From positions 248,001 through 312,000 of the forward strand of contig NZ_CABVHU010000009.1 of the NCBI RefSeq assembly GCF_902497855.1: a stretch of DNA of 64,000 bases, in the 5' to 3' direction. The translations under genes and the position numbers were made by a program. The notes beneath the pieces were generated by a model that was given only the letters and a program-made list of their open reading frames with translations, was not told where the DNA came from and did not search any database. Numbering within the stretch: the first letter of the stretch is position 1; every line of letters begins with the position of its first letter. Shown piece by piece: positions 1 through 7,762 of the stretch. This stretch comes from Pseudomonas fluorescens. Lineage in GTDB: Bacteria > Pseudomonadota > Gammaproteobacteria > Pseudomonadales > Pseudomonadaceae.

Positions 1-1
1 G

Positions 2-742
2 GCTCGGCAGGTGACCAAGCGCTTCGGCGGGCTGGTGGCCAACAACGACATGAGCCTGGAAATCCGCTCCGGCGAAATCCTCGCGCTGATCGGCCCCAAC
101 GGCGCCGGCAAGAGCACCATGTTCAACCAGCTCTCCGGTGTCGATACCCCGAGCAGCGGCGAAGTGCTGTTCATGGGTCGAAAGATCAACGGCATGAACT
201 CGCGGCAAGTGGCCCGCATGGGCATGAGCCGCACCTTTCAGCACGTGAAGCTGCTGGGCAACATGAGCGTGCTGGAGAACGTCGCCATCGGCGCGCACTT
301 GCGTGGCCAGCAAGGCGTGCTGTCGGCGGCCCTGCACCTGGATCGACGCGAAGAAGCCGAGTTGCTCGGCGAGGCCAGGCGTCAGCTGGAGCGCGTAGGC
401 CTCGGTGACTACCTGTATGAAGAGGCCGGGAGCCTGGCCCTGGGCCAACAGCGGATCCTGGAAATCGCCCGGGCCTTGTGCGCCGATCCGTGCCTGCTGT
501 TGCTCGACGAACCGGCGGCCGGTTTGCGCCTGAAAGAAAAGGAAGCCCTGGGCGTCCTGCTCAGCCGGCTGCGCAGCGAAGGCATGGCGATCCTGCTGGT
601 CGAGCACGACATGGACTTCGTCATGGGCCTGGTCGATCGCGTGGTGGTCATGGAGTTCGGGCAGCGGATCGCCCAAGGCCTGCCCGAAGACGTACAGAAG
701 GATCCGGCGGTGCTGGAAGCCTACCTGGGAGGAGTTGAATGA
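2..742 (+). CDS. livG: Branched-chain amino acid-type ABC transporter ATP-binding protein LivG (5' end cut by window)
   Basis: The reading frame is open to the first bases of the window, so the true start lies upstream. The first readable GTG at 11 already falls inside the usual LivG N-terminal motif TKRFGGLVA. Walker A (GPNGAGKST), the LivG-type signature (LALGQQRILEIARAL) and Walker B (LLLLDEPAAGL) are all present, followed by the switch histidine in VEHDMDFV. The protein is an inner-membrane-associated ATPase of a HAAT-family importer for branched-chain amino acids or other organic acids. Its stop overlaps the next start by four bases (ATGA), so the two ATPases are translationally coupled. 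The permeases and binding protein are presumably upstream, outside the window. The substrate cannot be told from the ATPase. Confidence 0.9.
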   Translation, partial: ARQVTKRFGGLVANNDMSLEIRSGEILALIGPNGAGKSTMFNQLSGVDTPSSGEVLFMGRKINGMNSRQVARMGMSRTFQHVKLLGNMSVLENVAIGAHLRGQQGVLSAALHLDRREEAELLGEARRQLERVGLGDYLYEEAGSLALGQQRILEIARALCADPCLLLLDEPAAGLRLKEKEALGVLLSRLRSEGMAILLVEHDMDFVMGLVDRVVVMEFGQRIAQGLPEDVQKDPAVLEAYLGGVE

Positions 743-1533
743 TGAACATGCAAGTGGAACCGCACCTCGCACCGCGCAACCAGGTCGACGACGCCGTGCT
801 GCAGATCAAGGGCCTGAGCGTGGCCTATGGCAAAGTCGAAGCGCTGAGCGACGCCAGCCTGACGGTCGGCAAGGGTCAGATCGTGACGGTAATCGGCCCC
901 AATGGCGCCGGCAAGACCACCCTGCTGTCGGCCATCATGGGCGTGCTCGGCTCCCGGGGTCAGGTGCATTTCGACGGCAGCCTGGAAAGCCTGCCCGAAG
1001 TCGAAGTGATGGTCTCCCGGGGCCTGGGCCTGGTGCCGGAAAAACGCGAGCTGTTTACCAGCATGAGCGTGGCCGACAATTTGCTGTTAGGCGCCTTTCA
1101 ACGCCATCGCCGGGGGGACCGGCGCTACAGCGAGACGCTGGGCGAAGTCTATGAACTGTTCCCGCGCCTGTGGGAACGCCGCGAGCAACTGGCGGCGACG
1201 TTGTCCGGTGGGGAACGGCAGATGCTCGCCGTGGGCCGGGCGCTGATGGCCAAGCCCAAGTTGCTGATGCTCGACGAGCCGAGCCTGGGCCTGGCGCCGC
1301 TGATTACCCGGGAGATTTTCCGCATCATCACCGCCCTGCGCGAGCAAGGGGTGTCGATCCTGCTGGTGGAGCAAAACGCGCGCGCCGCCTTGCGGGTGGC
1401 CGATTACGCCTATGTGCTGGAAACCGGGCAGATCGCCATGCAGGGCCCGGCCCGGCAACTGGCTGACGATCCGCGTGTGATCGAAGCGTATCTGGGCCTG
1501 GCCAGCAAGCACCAGGAAATGCTGGCCACCTGA
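739..1533 (+). CDS. livF: Branched-chain amino acid-type ABC transporter ATP-binding protein LivF
   Basis: 264 residues with Walker A GPNGAGKTT, signature LSGGERQMLAVGRAL and Walker B LLMLDEPSLGLAP, the last being the classic LivF sequence. It pairs with the preceding LivG to form the nucleotide-binding dimer of a HAAT importer. The start overlaps the livG stop in ATGA; a second ATG three bases on is an equal alternative. It is slightly longer at the N-terminus than most LivF proteins because of about 18 extra residues before the conserved beta-strand. No T-rich terminator follows; a REP array begins about 20 bp after the stop and may end or stabilise the transcript. Confidence 0.9.
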   Translation: MMNMQVEPHLAPRNQVDDAVLQIKGLSVAYGKVEALSDASLTVGKGQIVTVIGPNGAGKTTLLSAIMGVLGSRGQVHFDGSLESLPEVEVMVSRGLGLVPEKRELFTSMSVADNLLLGAFQRHRRGDRRYSETLGEVYELFPRLWERREQLAATLSGGERQMLAVGRALMAKPKLLMLDEPSLGLAPLITREIFRIITALREQGVSILLVEQNARAALRVADYAYVLETGQIAMQGPARQLADDPRVIEAYLGLASKHQEMLAT

Positions 1534-1553
1534 TACTCCAGCACGACACCGCC

Positions 1554-1868
1554 CCCTGTAGGAGCTGGCTTGCCAGCGAAGGCGTTCTATCAGTCAACAT
1601 CTCAGTTGAATGTGCCGCCGCTTTCGCCGGCAAGCCGGCTCCTACAGGGCGATTGCGGTGGGTCAGTCGACATGTTTATTGACTGGTCGGACGCTTTCGC
1701 CGGCAAGCCGGCTCCTACAGGGCGATTGCGGTGGGTCAGTCGACATGTTTATTGACTGGTCGGACGCCTTCGCCGGCAAGCCGGCTCCTACAGGGCGATT
1801 GCGGTGGGTCAGTCGATGTATTTATTGACTGGTCGGATGCTTTCGCCAGCAAGCTGGCTCCTACACAG
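1554..1868. repeat. REP palindromes with a 73-bp tandem array
   Basis: An inverted REP pair (CCTGTAGGAGCTGGCTTGCC at 1555 and the opposite arm near 1621-1648) is followed by further copies of the right arm at 1694, 1767 and 1840. These are spaced exactly 73 bp apart, with the spacer (GATTGCGGTGGGTCAGTCGA, then ATTGACTGGTCGGA) repeated as well. The last copy is degenerate (CCAGCAAGCTGGCTCC). The palindrome with the TAGGAGC edge is typical of Pseudomonas REP elements. Confidence 0.85.
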
Positions 1869-1961
1869 GGGATCGGTGGCATGTGCGGAAGGCATAAACA
1901 TCCTATCGTCATGAACAGCATTACCGCCTTGCGAGGCCCTTCTGAATAATCCGGAGCTACG

Positions 1962-2948
1962 ATGAACGCTTCCCCCTTGCGCATCGGCATCGCCGGTGCC
2001 GGTGCCATCGGCTGCACCCTGGCAGCACGCCTGGCTGTCAGCGGCCACAAGGTCAAGGTACTGGCCCGAGGTGAAACCCTGTCCGTCATCCGCCGTGACG
2101 GCATCCACCTGTCCGACCTCGACGGCCAGCACCATGTGCGCGTCGAGGCCAGCGACGACGCCGCCAGCCTTGGCGAGCAGGACCTGATTTTTCTCTGCGC
2201 CAAGGCCCAGGCCCTGGCCACTCTGCTGCCGCAACTACAGCCGATGATCGGTGCCGAGACCGTGGTGATCCCGGTGGTCAACGGCGTGCCGTGGTGGTAC
2301 TTCCACGGCGAAGGCGGACGCTACGACGGGCAACGGGTGAACGCGGTCGATCCGCAGTCGATTCTCAGCCAGGCCCTGGACCTGCGCCACGTGATCGGCT
2401 GCGTGGTGTTCATCACCGCGCACTGCCCGGCCAACGCCGTGGCCGAATCGCACACCCCGCACCTGATGATTTTCGGCGAGCCGGACAACTGCCTCAGCCC
2501 GCGCCTGGAGCGTGTGCGCGCACTGATCGAAAGTGTCGGGATCGAAGCACGGGCCACCGACCGCATCCGCGACAACCTGTGGACCAAGATCATCGCCAAC
2601 ATCACCTCCAACCCACTCTCGGTGATCACGGGCGCCACCCTCGAGCAGCTTTACAGCCTGCCGGAGCTGCGCGACCTGGTCAGCAGCTGCCTGCATGAAG
2701 CGCTGCTGACCGCCGCCGCTTATGGCGCGCGCGTGAGCATCGACCCACGGACCTTTCTTGAGCTGGGTGCCGGCATGGGCGCGGTGCGCACCTCGATGCT
2801 GCAGGACTATGAGAAAGGCCGTCCCCTGGAGCTGGCCGCCATCGGCGACGCGGTGCTGGAGCTGGCCGATTACATGGCGATCCCGATGCCCGTCACCAGG
2901 CACCTGATTGCCCTGGCGCGCTTTCGCGGCGAACAGGCCCGCCACTGA
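1962..2948 (+). CDS. 2-dehydropantoate 2-reductase family protein (ketopantoate reductase-like)
   Basis: 328 residues with an N-terminal Rossmann NADP-binding motif (GIAGAGAIGCTLAARLA, residues 8-24) and the ApbA/PanE C-terminal domain containing NLWTKIIANITSNPLSVITG, which carries the family's catalytic Lys and substrate-binding Asn. Family members reduce ketopantoate or related 2-oxo acids with NADPH in the cytoplasm. GGAG at 1953-1956 sets the start. It is followed 23 bp later by a class II aldolase, so the pair is probably a catabolic unit handling a 2-oxo acid rather than vitamin B5 synthesis; that is inference. The housekeeping panE assignment is therefore not made. Confidence 0.8.
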   Translation: MNASPLRIGIAGAGAIGCTLAARLAVSGHKVKVLARGETLSVIRRDGIHLSDLDGQHHVRVEASDDAASLGEQDLIFLCAKAQALATLLPQLQPMIGAETVVIPVVNGVPWWYFHGEGGRYDGQRVNAVDPQSILSQALDLRHVIGCVVFITAHCPANAVAESHTPHLMIFGEPDNCLSPRLERVRALIESVGIEARATDRIRDNLWTKIIANITSNPLSVITGATLEQLYSLPELRDLVSSCLHEALLTAAAYGARVSIDPRTFLELGAGMGAVRTSMLQDYEKGRPLELAAIGDAVLELADYMAIPMPVTRHLIALARFRGEQARH

Positions 2949-2971
2949 CTCACTACCACAAGGACTTAGAC

Positions 2972-3736
2972 ATGGACCACAGCCCAATGACAAAACCCCA
3001 CGCGTACAGCGACGAAGAATGGGCACTGCGCGTGCAACTTGCGCATTGCTACCACCTGGTGGATTTCTTCGGCTGGACCGAAACCATCTTCAACCATATT
3101 TCCGCACGCCTGCCCGGCCCGGCGCACCATTATCTGGTCAACCCCTTCGGCCTCAATTACACCGAAGTGACGCCGGCCAACCTGCTCAAGGTCGACCTGC
3201 ACGGCAAGAAGCTCGAAGACTCGCCCTACGACGGCAACCCGGCCGGTTTCGCCCTGCACAGCGCGGTGCACGGTGCCCGTGCGGACATCCAGTGCCTGAT
3301 CCACACGCACACCACGCCGATTTCGGCCATCGTCATGAAAAAGGCCGGCTTTGCCCACCACGACTTTTACGGTGCGCAACTCTACGGACGCATCGGCTAC
3401 CACACCTTCGAAGGCATCACGCTGTTCGATGACGAAAAAGCCCGGATGATCGACAGCCTCGGCGACAAACACATCCTGGTGCTGCGCAACCACGGCATTG
3501 CCGTCGGTGAAAGCAGCATCGCCAAGGCATTCTTCCTGCTGTGGACGGTGCAGCGCGCCGCCGAAATCCAGTGCCAGGCCGGCGCGCTGGGTGGTGAAGA
3601 CAATCCGCTGCCTGAGGCGATCAGCCAAAAGTGCGCCGAACTCACGGCCATGCTCATCCGGGACAGTGGCTTCGCGGTGAAATTCTTCGACGCCATGGTT
3701 CGCAAAATGCGCGCCGAACGCGGCCAGTGCTGGTAA
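2972..3736 (+). CDS. Class II aldolase/adducin family protein
   Basis: 254 residues covering a single class II aldolase domain. The zinc-binding HTHTTP motif lies near residue 111 and the downstream RNHG motif near 172, both typical of L-fuculose/ribulose-phosphate-type aldolases and decarboxylases. AAGGA 8 bases upstream fixes the start. It lies directly behind the ketopantoate-reductase-like gene and is likely co-transcribed with it. Non-sugar members of this family (with DFFGW and NHIS in the N-terminus, as here) are common beside such reductases in pseudomonads. The substrate is unknown: it could be a retro-aldolase or a decarboxylase acting on a hydroxy-oxo acid. Confidence 0.85.
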   Translation: MDHSPMTKPHAYSDEEWALRVQLAHCYHLVDFFGWTETIFNHISARLPGPAHHYLVNPFGLNYTEVTPANLLKVDLHGKKLEDSPYDGNPAGFALHSAVHGARADIQCLIHTHTTPISAIVMKKAGFAHHDFYGAQLYGRIGYHTFEGITLFDDEKARMIDSLGDKHILVLRNHGIAVGESSIAKAFFLLWTVQRAAEIQCQAGALGGEDNPLPEAISQKCAELTAMLIRDSGFAVKFFDAMVRKMRAERGQCW

Positions 3737-3751
3737 TCGCAGGAGCGTTGC

Positions 3752-3916
3752 GTGGCTAACTGGCCAACTCCCAACTGGACCTGGCCCAGCGCTTTGTTCA
3801 GGGCTGAGTTTATCGAGCTTCGAGCATCAGGCCTGACGTCGCAGAGTCTCGGACGGCAGGCAGCCGTATCTCTTGCGGACTTTCGTAGAAGTCTCGAACA
3901 CAAAGGCCTTACCTGA
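3752..3916 (+). CDS. Possible 54-residue hypothetical protein
   Basis: A short GTG-initiated frame 15 bp after the aldolase gene, with AGGAG at 3741-3745 spaced 6 bases from the GTG. The C-terminal half (ELRASGLTSQSLGRQAAVS) is arginine/alanine-rich and could form a helix-turn-helix, but no family is recognised. A weak hairpin (CACGC/GCGTG) followed shortly by a T-run near 3944 lies downstream. It could be real or fortuitous. Confidence 0.3.
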   Translation: MANWPTPNWTWPSALFRAEFIELRASGLTSQSLGRQAAVSLADFRRSLEHKGLT

Positions 3917-4013
3917 GGCACGCTCCGGCGTGTCCGCTGGTTTTTTGCAGCCGGCGGCGCGACAATGACGCCCGCTATCAAACCCAGCTCACAGAAAGAC
4001 TACGCCGACCTTT

Positions 4014-4490
4014 ATGACCACCCCGAAAAAGCGCCTGAGCCGATACAACCCCGCCAGCGAAGACTTCAAGAAGGAAGAGTTTCCCTTCTACTGGCTGGCT
4101 CGCCTGCACGGCCGCTACTCCATGGCCATGGAGAAAGCGCTGAAAAAAATCGACATGGACATCCCGCGCTGGCGGATTCTGTTCATCCTCAAGGAAAACG
4201 GCGAGTCGAGCATTTCGGAAATCTCCATCCATGCCATCGCCAAGCTTTCGACCATCACCAAGATCGTCTATCGCATGAAAGCCGACGGCTTGGTAGAGAC
4301 CAACACCAGCGCCAGCGACGGGCGGGTGACCCAGGTCTCTCTCACCGAGACCGGCCGCCATACCATCGAAGAAATCCAGCGGGGCACCAGCGATATCTTC
4401 CGCACCAGCTTCAAAGGCCTGACCGAGGCCCAGATCACCAAGCTGAACAGCACACTGGAAAAAATATTCAACAACCTGCCGGAAGACTGA
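4014..4490 (+). CDS. MarR family transcriptional regulator
   Basis: 158 residues with a winged helix-turn-helix: PRWRILFILKENGESSISEI, then AKLSTITKIVYRMKADGLVE as the recognition region and DGRVTQVSLTETGR as the wing. This is the normal layout of MarR dimeric ligand-responsive regulators. It follows the reductase/aldolase pair on the same strand after about 280 bp, so it may control them, perhaps in response to an aromatic or organic acid. No strong Shine-Dalgarno is seen before the ATG. Confidence 0.88.
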   Translation: MTTPKKRLSRYNPASEDFKKEEFPFYWLARLHGRYSMAMEKALKKIDMDIPRWRILFILKENGESSISEISIHAIAKLSTITKIVYRMKADGLVETNTSASDGRVTQVSLTETGRHTIEEIQRGTSDIFRTSFKGLTEAQITKLNSTLEKIFNNLPED

Positions 4491-4622
4491 CCCGCAACTA
4501 CCATTGAGCTTCTTTTTCAGTGCTTGACGACGGATGGGGATATGCTTGCCGGCTGGGCGGCAAGACAGTCTAACTTTCCGTTCCACGAAGCTCTGGAGAA
4601 TGAGTTGTCAAAGAAAAAGGAT

Positions 4623-5288
4623 ATGAGCCAGTTACAGATCGATGGTGTTTTCTGCATCAGTCTCCGGGGTCGGACTGACCGCCGGGAGCTTTTGACCCGT
4701 GAGTTCGAAGGCAGTGGGCTGAACATCGAGTTTCTGATAGTGGACCGCGACAACGAGAGCCCCGAACGAGGCTGTTTCGACTCCCACGTCAAATGCGCGA
4801 AGATGGCCCTGGAGCGCAACTATCGACGTATTCTGGTCCTTGAAGATGACGCCACCCTGGTTGCATTCAAACAGGACCAGCTGCATCAAATGAATGCCTT
4901 CATGAACCGGCAAGAACCGGGACTGTTCTACCTGGGAGCAAACCTGGGGAAAGTCTGGTTGACCTGGCACAGGGGAATAGCCCGGGTACGTGCCAAGGGC
5001 ACCCATGCCTACATTCTGTCCAGTAACGCGTGCGAACAACTGCTGGCGCATGCCCCCTACACCGGCATCGCCATCGACAAGGTTTATTCAAAGCATTTCA
5101 AAGCCTACATGGCCTTTCCCATGCTGAGCCAGCAACAGCCCGAGGAAGTCGTTGCAAGCGACGTCCTGGCGGCCAGGTCGTCAGACGGGACCTTTCCTGA
5201 TGCGGCGTATTGGCGGGACAACTGGCGCAGGCAATATGTACAAGTATTCAAGAATCTCGGCAAGACTGTGTTGCTTCGGGACCTTTGA
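4623..5288 (+). CDS. Glycosyltransferase family 25 protein (LPS/cell-surface glycan type)
   Basis: The predicted protein begins with the GT25 opening strand (VFCISLRGRTDRRELL) and contains RGCFDSHVKCAKMALE and the acidic metal/donor motif RILVLEDDATL, the hallmark of family 25 glycosyltransferases such as lipooligosaccharide galactosyltransferases. The ATG at 4623 is preferred because it is preceded by an AAGG and places the protein start where the family begins. In-frame upstream TTG (4524) and ATG (4542) are possible but add non-conserved sequence. It is a single orphan gene: no other glycan genes lie nearby. A strong terminator follows. Confidence 0.8.
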   Translation: MSQLQIDGVFCISLRGRTDRRELLTREFEGSGLNIEFLIVDRDNESPERGCFDSHVKCAKMALERNYRRILVLEDDATLVAFKQDQLHQMNAFMNRQEPGLFYLGANLGKVWLTWHRGIARVRAKGTHAYILSSNACEQLLAHAPYTGIAIDKVYSKHFKAYMAFPMLSQQQPEEVVASDVLAARSSDGTFPDAAYWRDNWRRQYVQVFKNLGKTVLLRDL

Positions 5289-5312
5289 GCCTGTGTGAAA
5301 CGGCCCCACCTG

Positions 5313-5342
5313 AAAACCGCCAATCCCTGGCGGTTTTTTTTT
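5313..5342 (+). terminator. Rho-independent terminator after the GT25 gene
   Basis: Perfect stem AAAACCGCCA / TGGCGGTTTT with a 5-base loop (ATCCC) and an uninterrupted T-run, 24 bp after the glycosyltransferase stop. Confidence 0.9.
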
Positions 5343-5432
5343 GAACCTTTACGACCTGATGTAGCCCCTAAGCTATGGAACATTGCCACGCATTCTGAGA
5401 AATGGAAACGCTCGCTCACAGGAGGAATGACC

Positions 5433-5702
5433 ATGATTGACGAATCGAAAATCCGGCAAAGAGCTTATGAATTGTGGGAAAGGGATGCTCGTCCCGATGG
5501 CGCTGAAGTACATTATTGGCTGCTCGCTCGAGAACAGCTTGAGAAAGAGGGGCAGCCGTCTGCTGCCGGCTCTGTTGACCCCGTCTCTGGCGAATGGGAA
5601 AGCGGCTCGGACGAACCCACGCAGCCGGCTGAAGGTGGCGAAAAGGCTGACGAGGATGACTGGCCGGCAAAAGGTGAAGCCGCCCGCTACTCAGGCGCGT
5701 AG
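5433..5702 (+). CDS. DUF2934 domain-containing protein
   Basis: 89 residues. The N-terminal part (KIRQRAYELWERDARPDG, then HYWLLAREQLEKE) is the DUF2934 signature found in many small proteobacterial proteins of unknown function, and the rest is an acidic, low-complexity tail. GGAGG at 5421-5425 with 7-base spacing selects the ATG at 5433 over the one at 5427. It stands alone after a terminator. No function is known for the family. Confidence 0.8.
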   Translation: MIDESKIRQRAYELWERDARPDGAEVHYWLLAREQLEKEGQPSAAGSVDPVSGEWESGSDEPTQPAEGGEKADEDDWPAKGEAARYSGA

Positions 5703-5724
5703 TGGGTGCGCTGATGATCACCAG

Positions 5725-5760
5725 GCTCTTCATTCAGGCGAGGGAATGAAGAGCTTCTTG
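5725..5760 (+). terminator. Hairpin terminator after the DUF2934 gene
   Basis: 11-bp perfect stem GCTCTTCATTC / GAATGAAGAGC around an 8-base loop, followed by TTCTTGATTT. The T-tract is imperfect but the hairpin is strong and lies 22 bp after the stop. Confidence 0.65.
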
Positions 5761-5799
5761 ATTTATCCCAGTGCGCTATCACAACACTCATGGCCATCA

Positions 5800-6000
5800 T
5801 CACCATTTGTCAGAAATGTAAAACATGACACTTCCGACACCCATCAGGACGAACGCCTTGAATATAGGGTACCCAGGCCCCTGGCATGAAACGTACTGAT
5901 ATATACCCGATATCAAAAAAAGTGCTCCTACACACAGCACGATGATTGAAATCCGCCGCTGGACCCGGAATCTGTCTTTTATACTGCCGTACCAAAACAT
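5800..6000 (-). CDS. Small two-helix membrane protein, hypothetical
   Basis: 66 residues starting at the ATG at 6000, chosen because GGGAGGA lies 5 bases upstream on the minus strand. A short basic N-terminus (FWYGSIKDRFRVQRR) precedes two hydrophobic segments, IIVLCVGALFLISGIYQYV and FKAFVLMGVGSVMFYI, joined by a loop with CQGPGYP. It is predicted to sit in the inner membrane with both ends in the cytoplasm. No family is recognised. It lies convergent to the DUF2934 gene and divergent from hxsD. Confidence 0.6.
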   Translation of the reverse strand: MFWYGSIKDRFRVQRRISIIVLCVGALFLISGIYQYVSCQGPGYPIFKAFVLMGVGSVMFYISDKW

Positions 6001-6188
6001 CAAAATCCTCCCTGAATTCCCAAACCTGGCGATACATAGTGCTGCGCGTGCGGCCACGGAGGGCGGCGCCTGACTGGGGACACCCCAAGAGCAATATCCA
6101 GACGCCTATTTTATTTGGTTACAACTAATGGCATTTCGCCGCCCAGGCGATCATTATCCAGCACATCTTCAATGAATGGAGTGGAATA

Positions 6189-6494
6189 ATGAGCTGGGAA
6201 GTCACGGTTTGCGTCGATAGCGTGATTTATCCGCTTGGCGTTGTGCAAAAAGCGTCCTATGCACTCGCTCGCGTACTGATGATCCAAATCAGACAAGCAG
6301 AAAACTTAATCTATCTCGACGCCGCTCCGATCCTGCTGGCAGGGGGAACTGGGTCAGTTATATCCGTGCAAGAGGCCCGCTGGCTGCTTTTACGAAACCT
6401 CAATGACTTTGCATTGCGTGCACAAATTCAGCAAGAAACGTCAGGATTGCGGGAGATAATCGCGACTGCGGCCCTTCGCGGTGCGGGCGTTTGA
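6189..6494 (+). CDS. hxsD: His-Xaa-Ser system protein HxsD
   Basis: 101 residues matching the HxsD pattern: VIYPLGVVQKASYALARVL near the start and a C-terminal ALRAQIQQETSGLREII. HxsD is the small accessory protein of the His-Xaa-Ser peptide-modification system (hxsA-D), which is defined by two radical-SAM maturases and a secreted target with His-X-Ser repeats. GGAG lies about 8 bases before the ATG. The gene appears intact and is the first of the hxsD-hxsB-hxsC-hxsA array. Its biochemical role is not known. The call rests on sequence pattern and on the unmistakable HxsA downstream. Confidence 0.8.
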   Translation: MSWEVTVCVDSVIYPLGVVQKASYALARVLMIQIRQAENLIYLDAAPILLAGGTGSVISVQEARWLLLRNLNDFALRAQIQQETSGLREIIATAALRGAGV

Positions 6495-6499
6495 GCACA

Positions 6500-7307
6500 A
6501 TGCTGATAGCCAAGGAGGCGAGCTATCGACTGCTTCCGTTTCGATTTGCACGTATCGATGACCATGACAGCGAAAGTATCCTGCTGACAGCTGAAACAGG
6601 CGAATACCTTTTCGTCTCGGAAAAGCAGTTGAAGGATCTTGTTAGCAAGTCCTGACCGAGTCCGAGCAAGACTTGGTCACGATGCCGTATCCGCATTGAC
6701 AACCATCACATCAAAAAGCCTGGAATACCCGGAGGCAATCATTGATGAGTACGTAGCTCGGGGGTTTAACAGCATCTCTCTGCGTCCTTTGAGCCCCTAT
6801 GGATTCGCCAAGACATCCGAAAAACGCTTGGACTATTCGATGAACGAGTTCATTGGTTTCTATATGAAAGCATTGTCATATTTGATGAAGCTGAATGCTC
6901 AAGGGACCTACATTTCAGAAAGCTACGCATCACTCCTGCTGACCAACATACTCACACCGTTTGCCTCCGGGTATGTGGACCTGCGCTCGCCCCTTGGCGC
7001 AGGGTTGGGGACTCTCGTCTACAACTACGACGGCGACGTCTATCCCTCTGATGAAGCACGCATGCTCCTTGAAATGGGCGAGGATGGCCTGATGCTCGGG
7101 AGCGTAAGCCAACCTCTAAAGGAGCTGCTCCAATCACCAGTGATCGATATGTTGCTTTCTGCGGGTGTGGCAGAAGCATTACCTGGGTGCTCCGATTGCG
7201 CGTTAGTTCCCTTCTGCGGAGCTGATCCGATTGAGCATTTCGCCCGCCAAGGAGATCCCATTGGTCACCGCTCGTTCAGCAGCTTCTGCGAGCGGGACAG
7301 AAAATAG
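6500..7307 (+). pseudogene. hxsB: hxsB remnant, His-Xaa-Ser radical SAM maturase with internal deletion
   Basis: The N-terminal piece (ATG 6500 to TGA 6653-6655) reads as the start of HxsB (YRLLPFRFARIDDHD, then ETGEYLFVSEKQL). From about 6650 the homology continues in another frame as ARLGHDAVSALTTITSKSLE and runs through the C-terminal SPASM-type part (CSDCALVPFCGADP) to 7307. The intervening roughly 100-plus residues, which should carry the CX3CX2C FeS-cluster motif of the radical-SAM core, are missing. The end also runs straight into hxsC sequence, so the last residues are lost too. The product cannot bind the catalytic cluster and is out of frame. Intact relatives are roughly 450-480 residues (from memory of the family). 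Confidence 0.8.
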
Positions 7308-7762
7308 AAATCCGCATGGTTCTCAGTAAATTGACCACTGCCCGCCTTCCGGAATGGGCGCATTTCCTTTTTCGAAATTTGCCTTTCGTGCACCACGTTG
7401 CCCTCATGGGGATTGAAAGCACGGGGCTTGCCAAAAAGAACTACGAACAGCTTTGGATGGATCCGGCGGACTATCAAAAAAACCTGAGCCAAGCCACATT
7501 TTTCCTCGATATCCGCGGCATCGCAGTTTCAATTTACAACCTGCCACTTTGCGTATTGGATCCGGTGTTGGGACGTTTCTATCGCCAGAGCATTTCCGAC
7601 TGGAAAAACTTGTTTATCGATGCCTGCCAGACTTGCTCGGCTACCCACGCTTGCGCAGGTTTTTTCAAATCCCATTCAACAAAATGGCAGAGCCGCAATA
7701 TCCATCCGCTCTCCGCTGACGACCTGAAACACATGCAAGGAGCACCTTATGAAACTGCTTGA
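7295..7762 (+). pseudogene. hxsC: hxsC remnant, 5'-deleted His-Xaa-Ser radical SAM maturase
   Basis: Homology to HxsC starts abruptly at about 7295 (GQKIEIRMVLSK) and continues through FLFRNLPFVHHVALMGIES, GIAVSIYNLPLCVL and the C-terminal cysteine motif CQTCSATHACAGFF to 7762. The first half of the family, with the CX3CX2C radical-SAM motif, is absent. The junction coincides with the broken end of hxsB, so one deletion removed the end of hxsB and the start of hxsC. An ATG at 7316 leaves a 148-residue frame that could be translated but lacks the catalytic site. Its stop overlaps the hxsA start. Confidence 0.8.

Noticed and set aside
735..1512. Long frames on both strands overlapping livF
   Set aside because: They are high-G+C shadows of livF with no family resemblance.
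2235..3026. 263-codon minus-strand frame opposite the ketopantoate-reductase gene
   Set aside because: Low-complexity composition and no ribosome site; the plus-strand gene is clearly real.
5295..5432. In-frame N-terminal extension of the DUF2934 gene
   Set aside because: It would run through the T-run of a terminator; GGAGG selects the later ATG.
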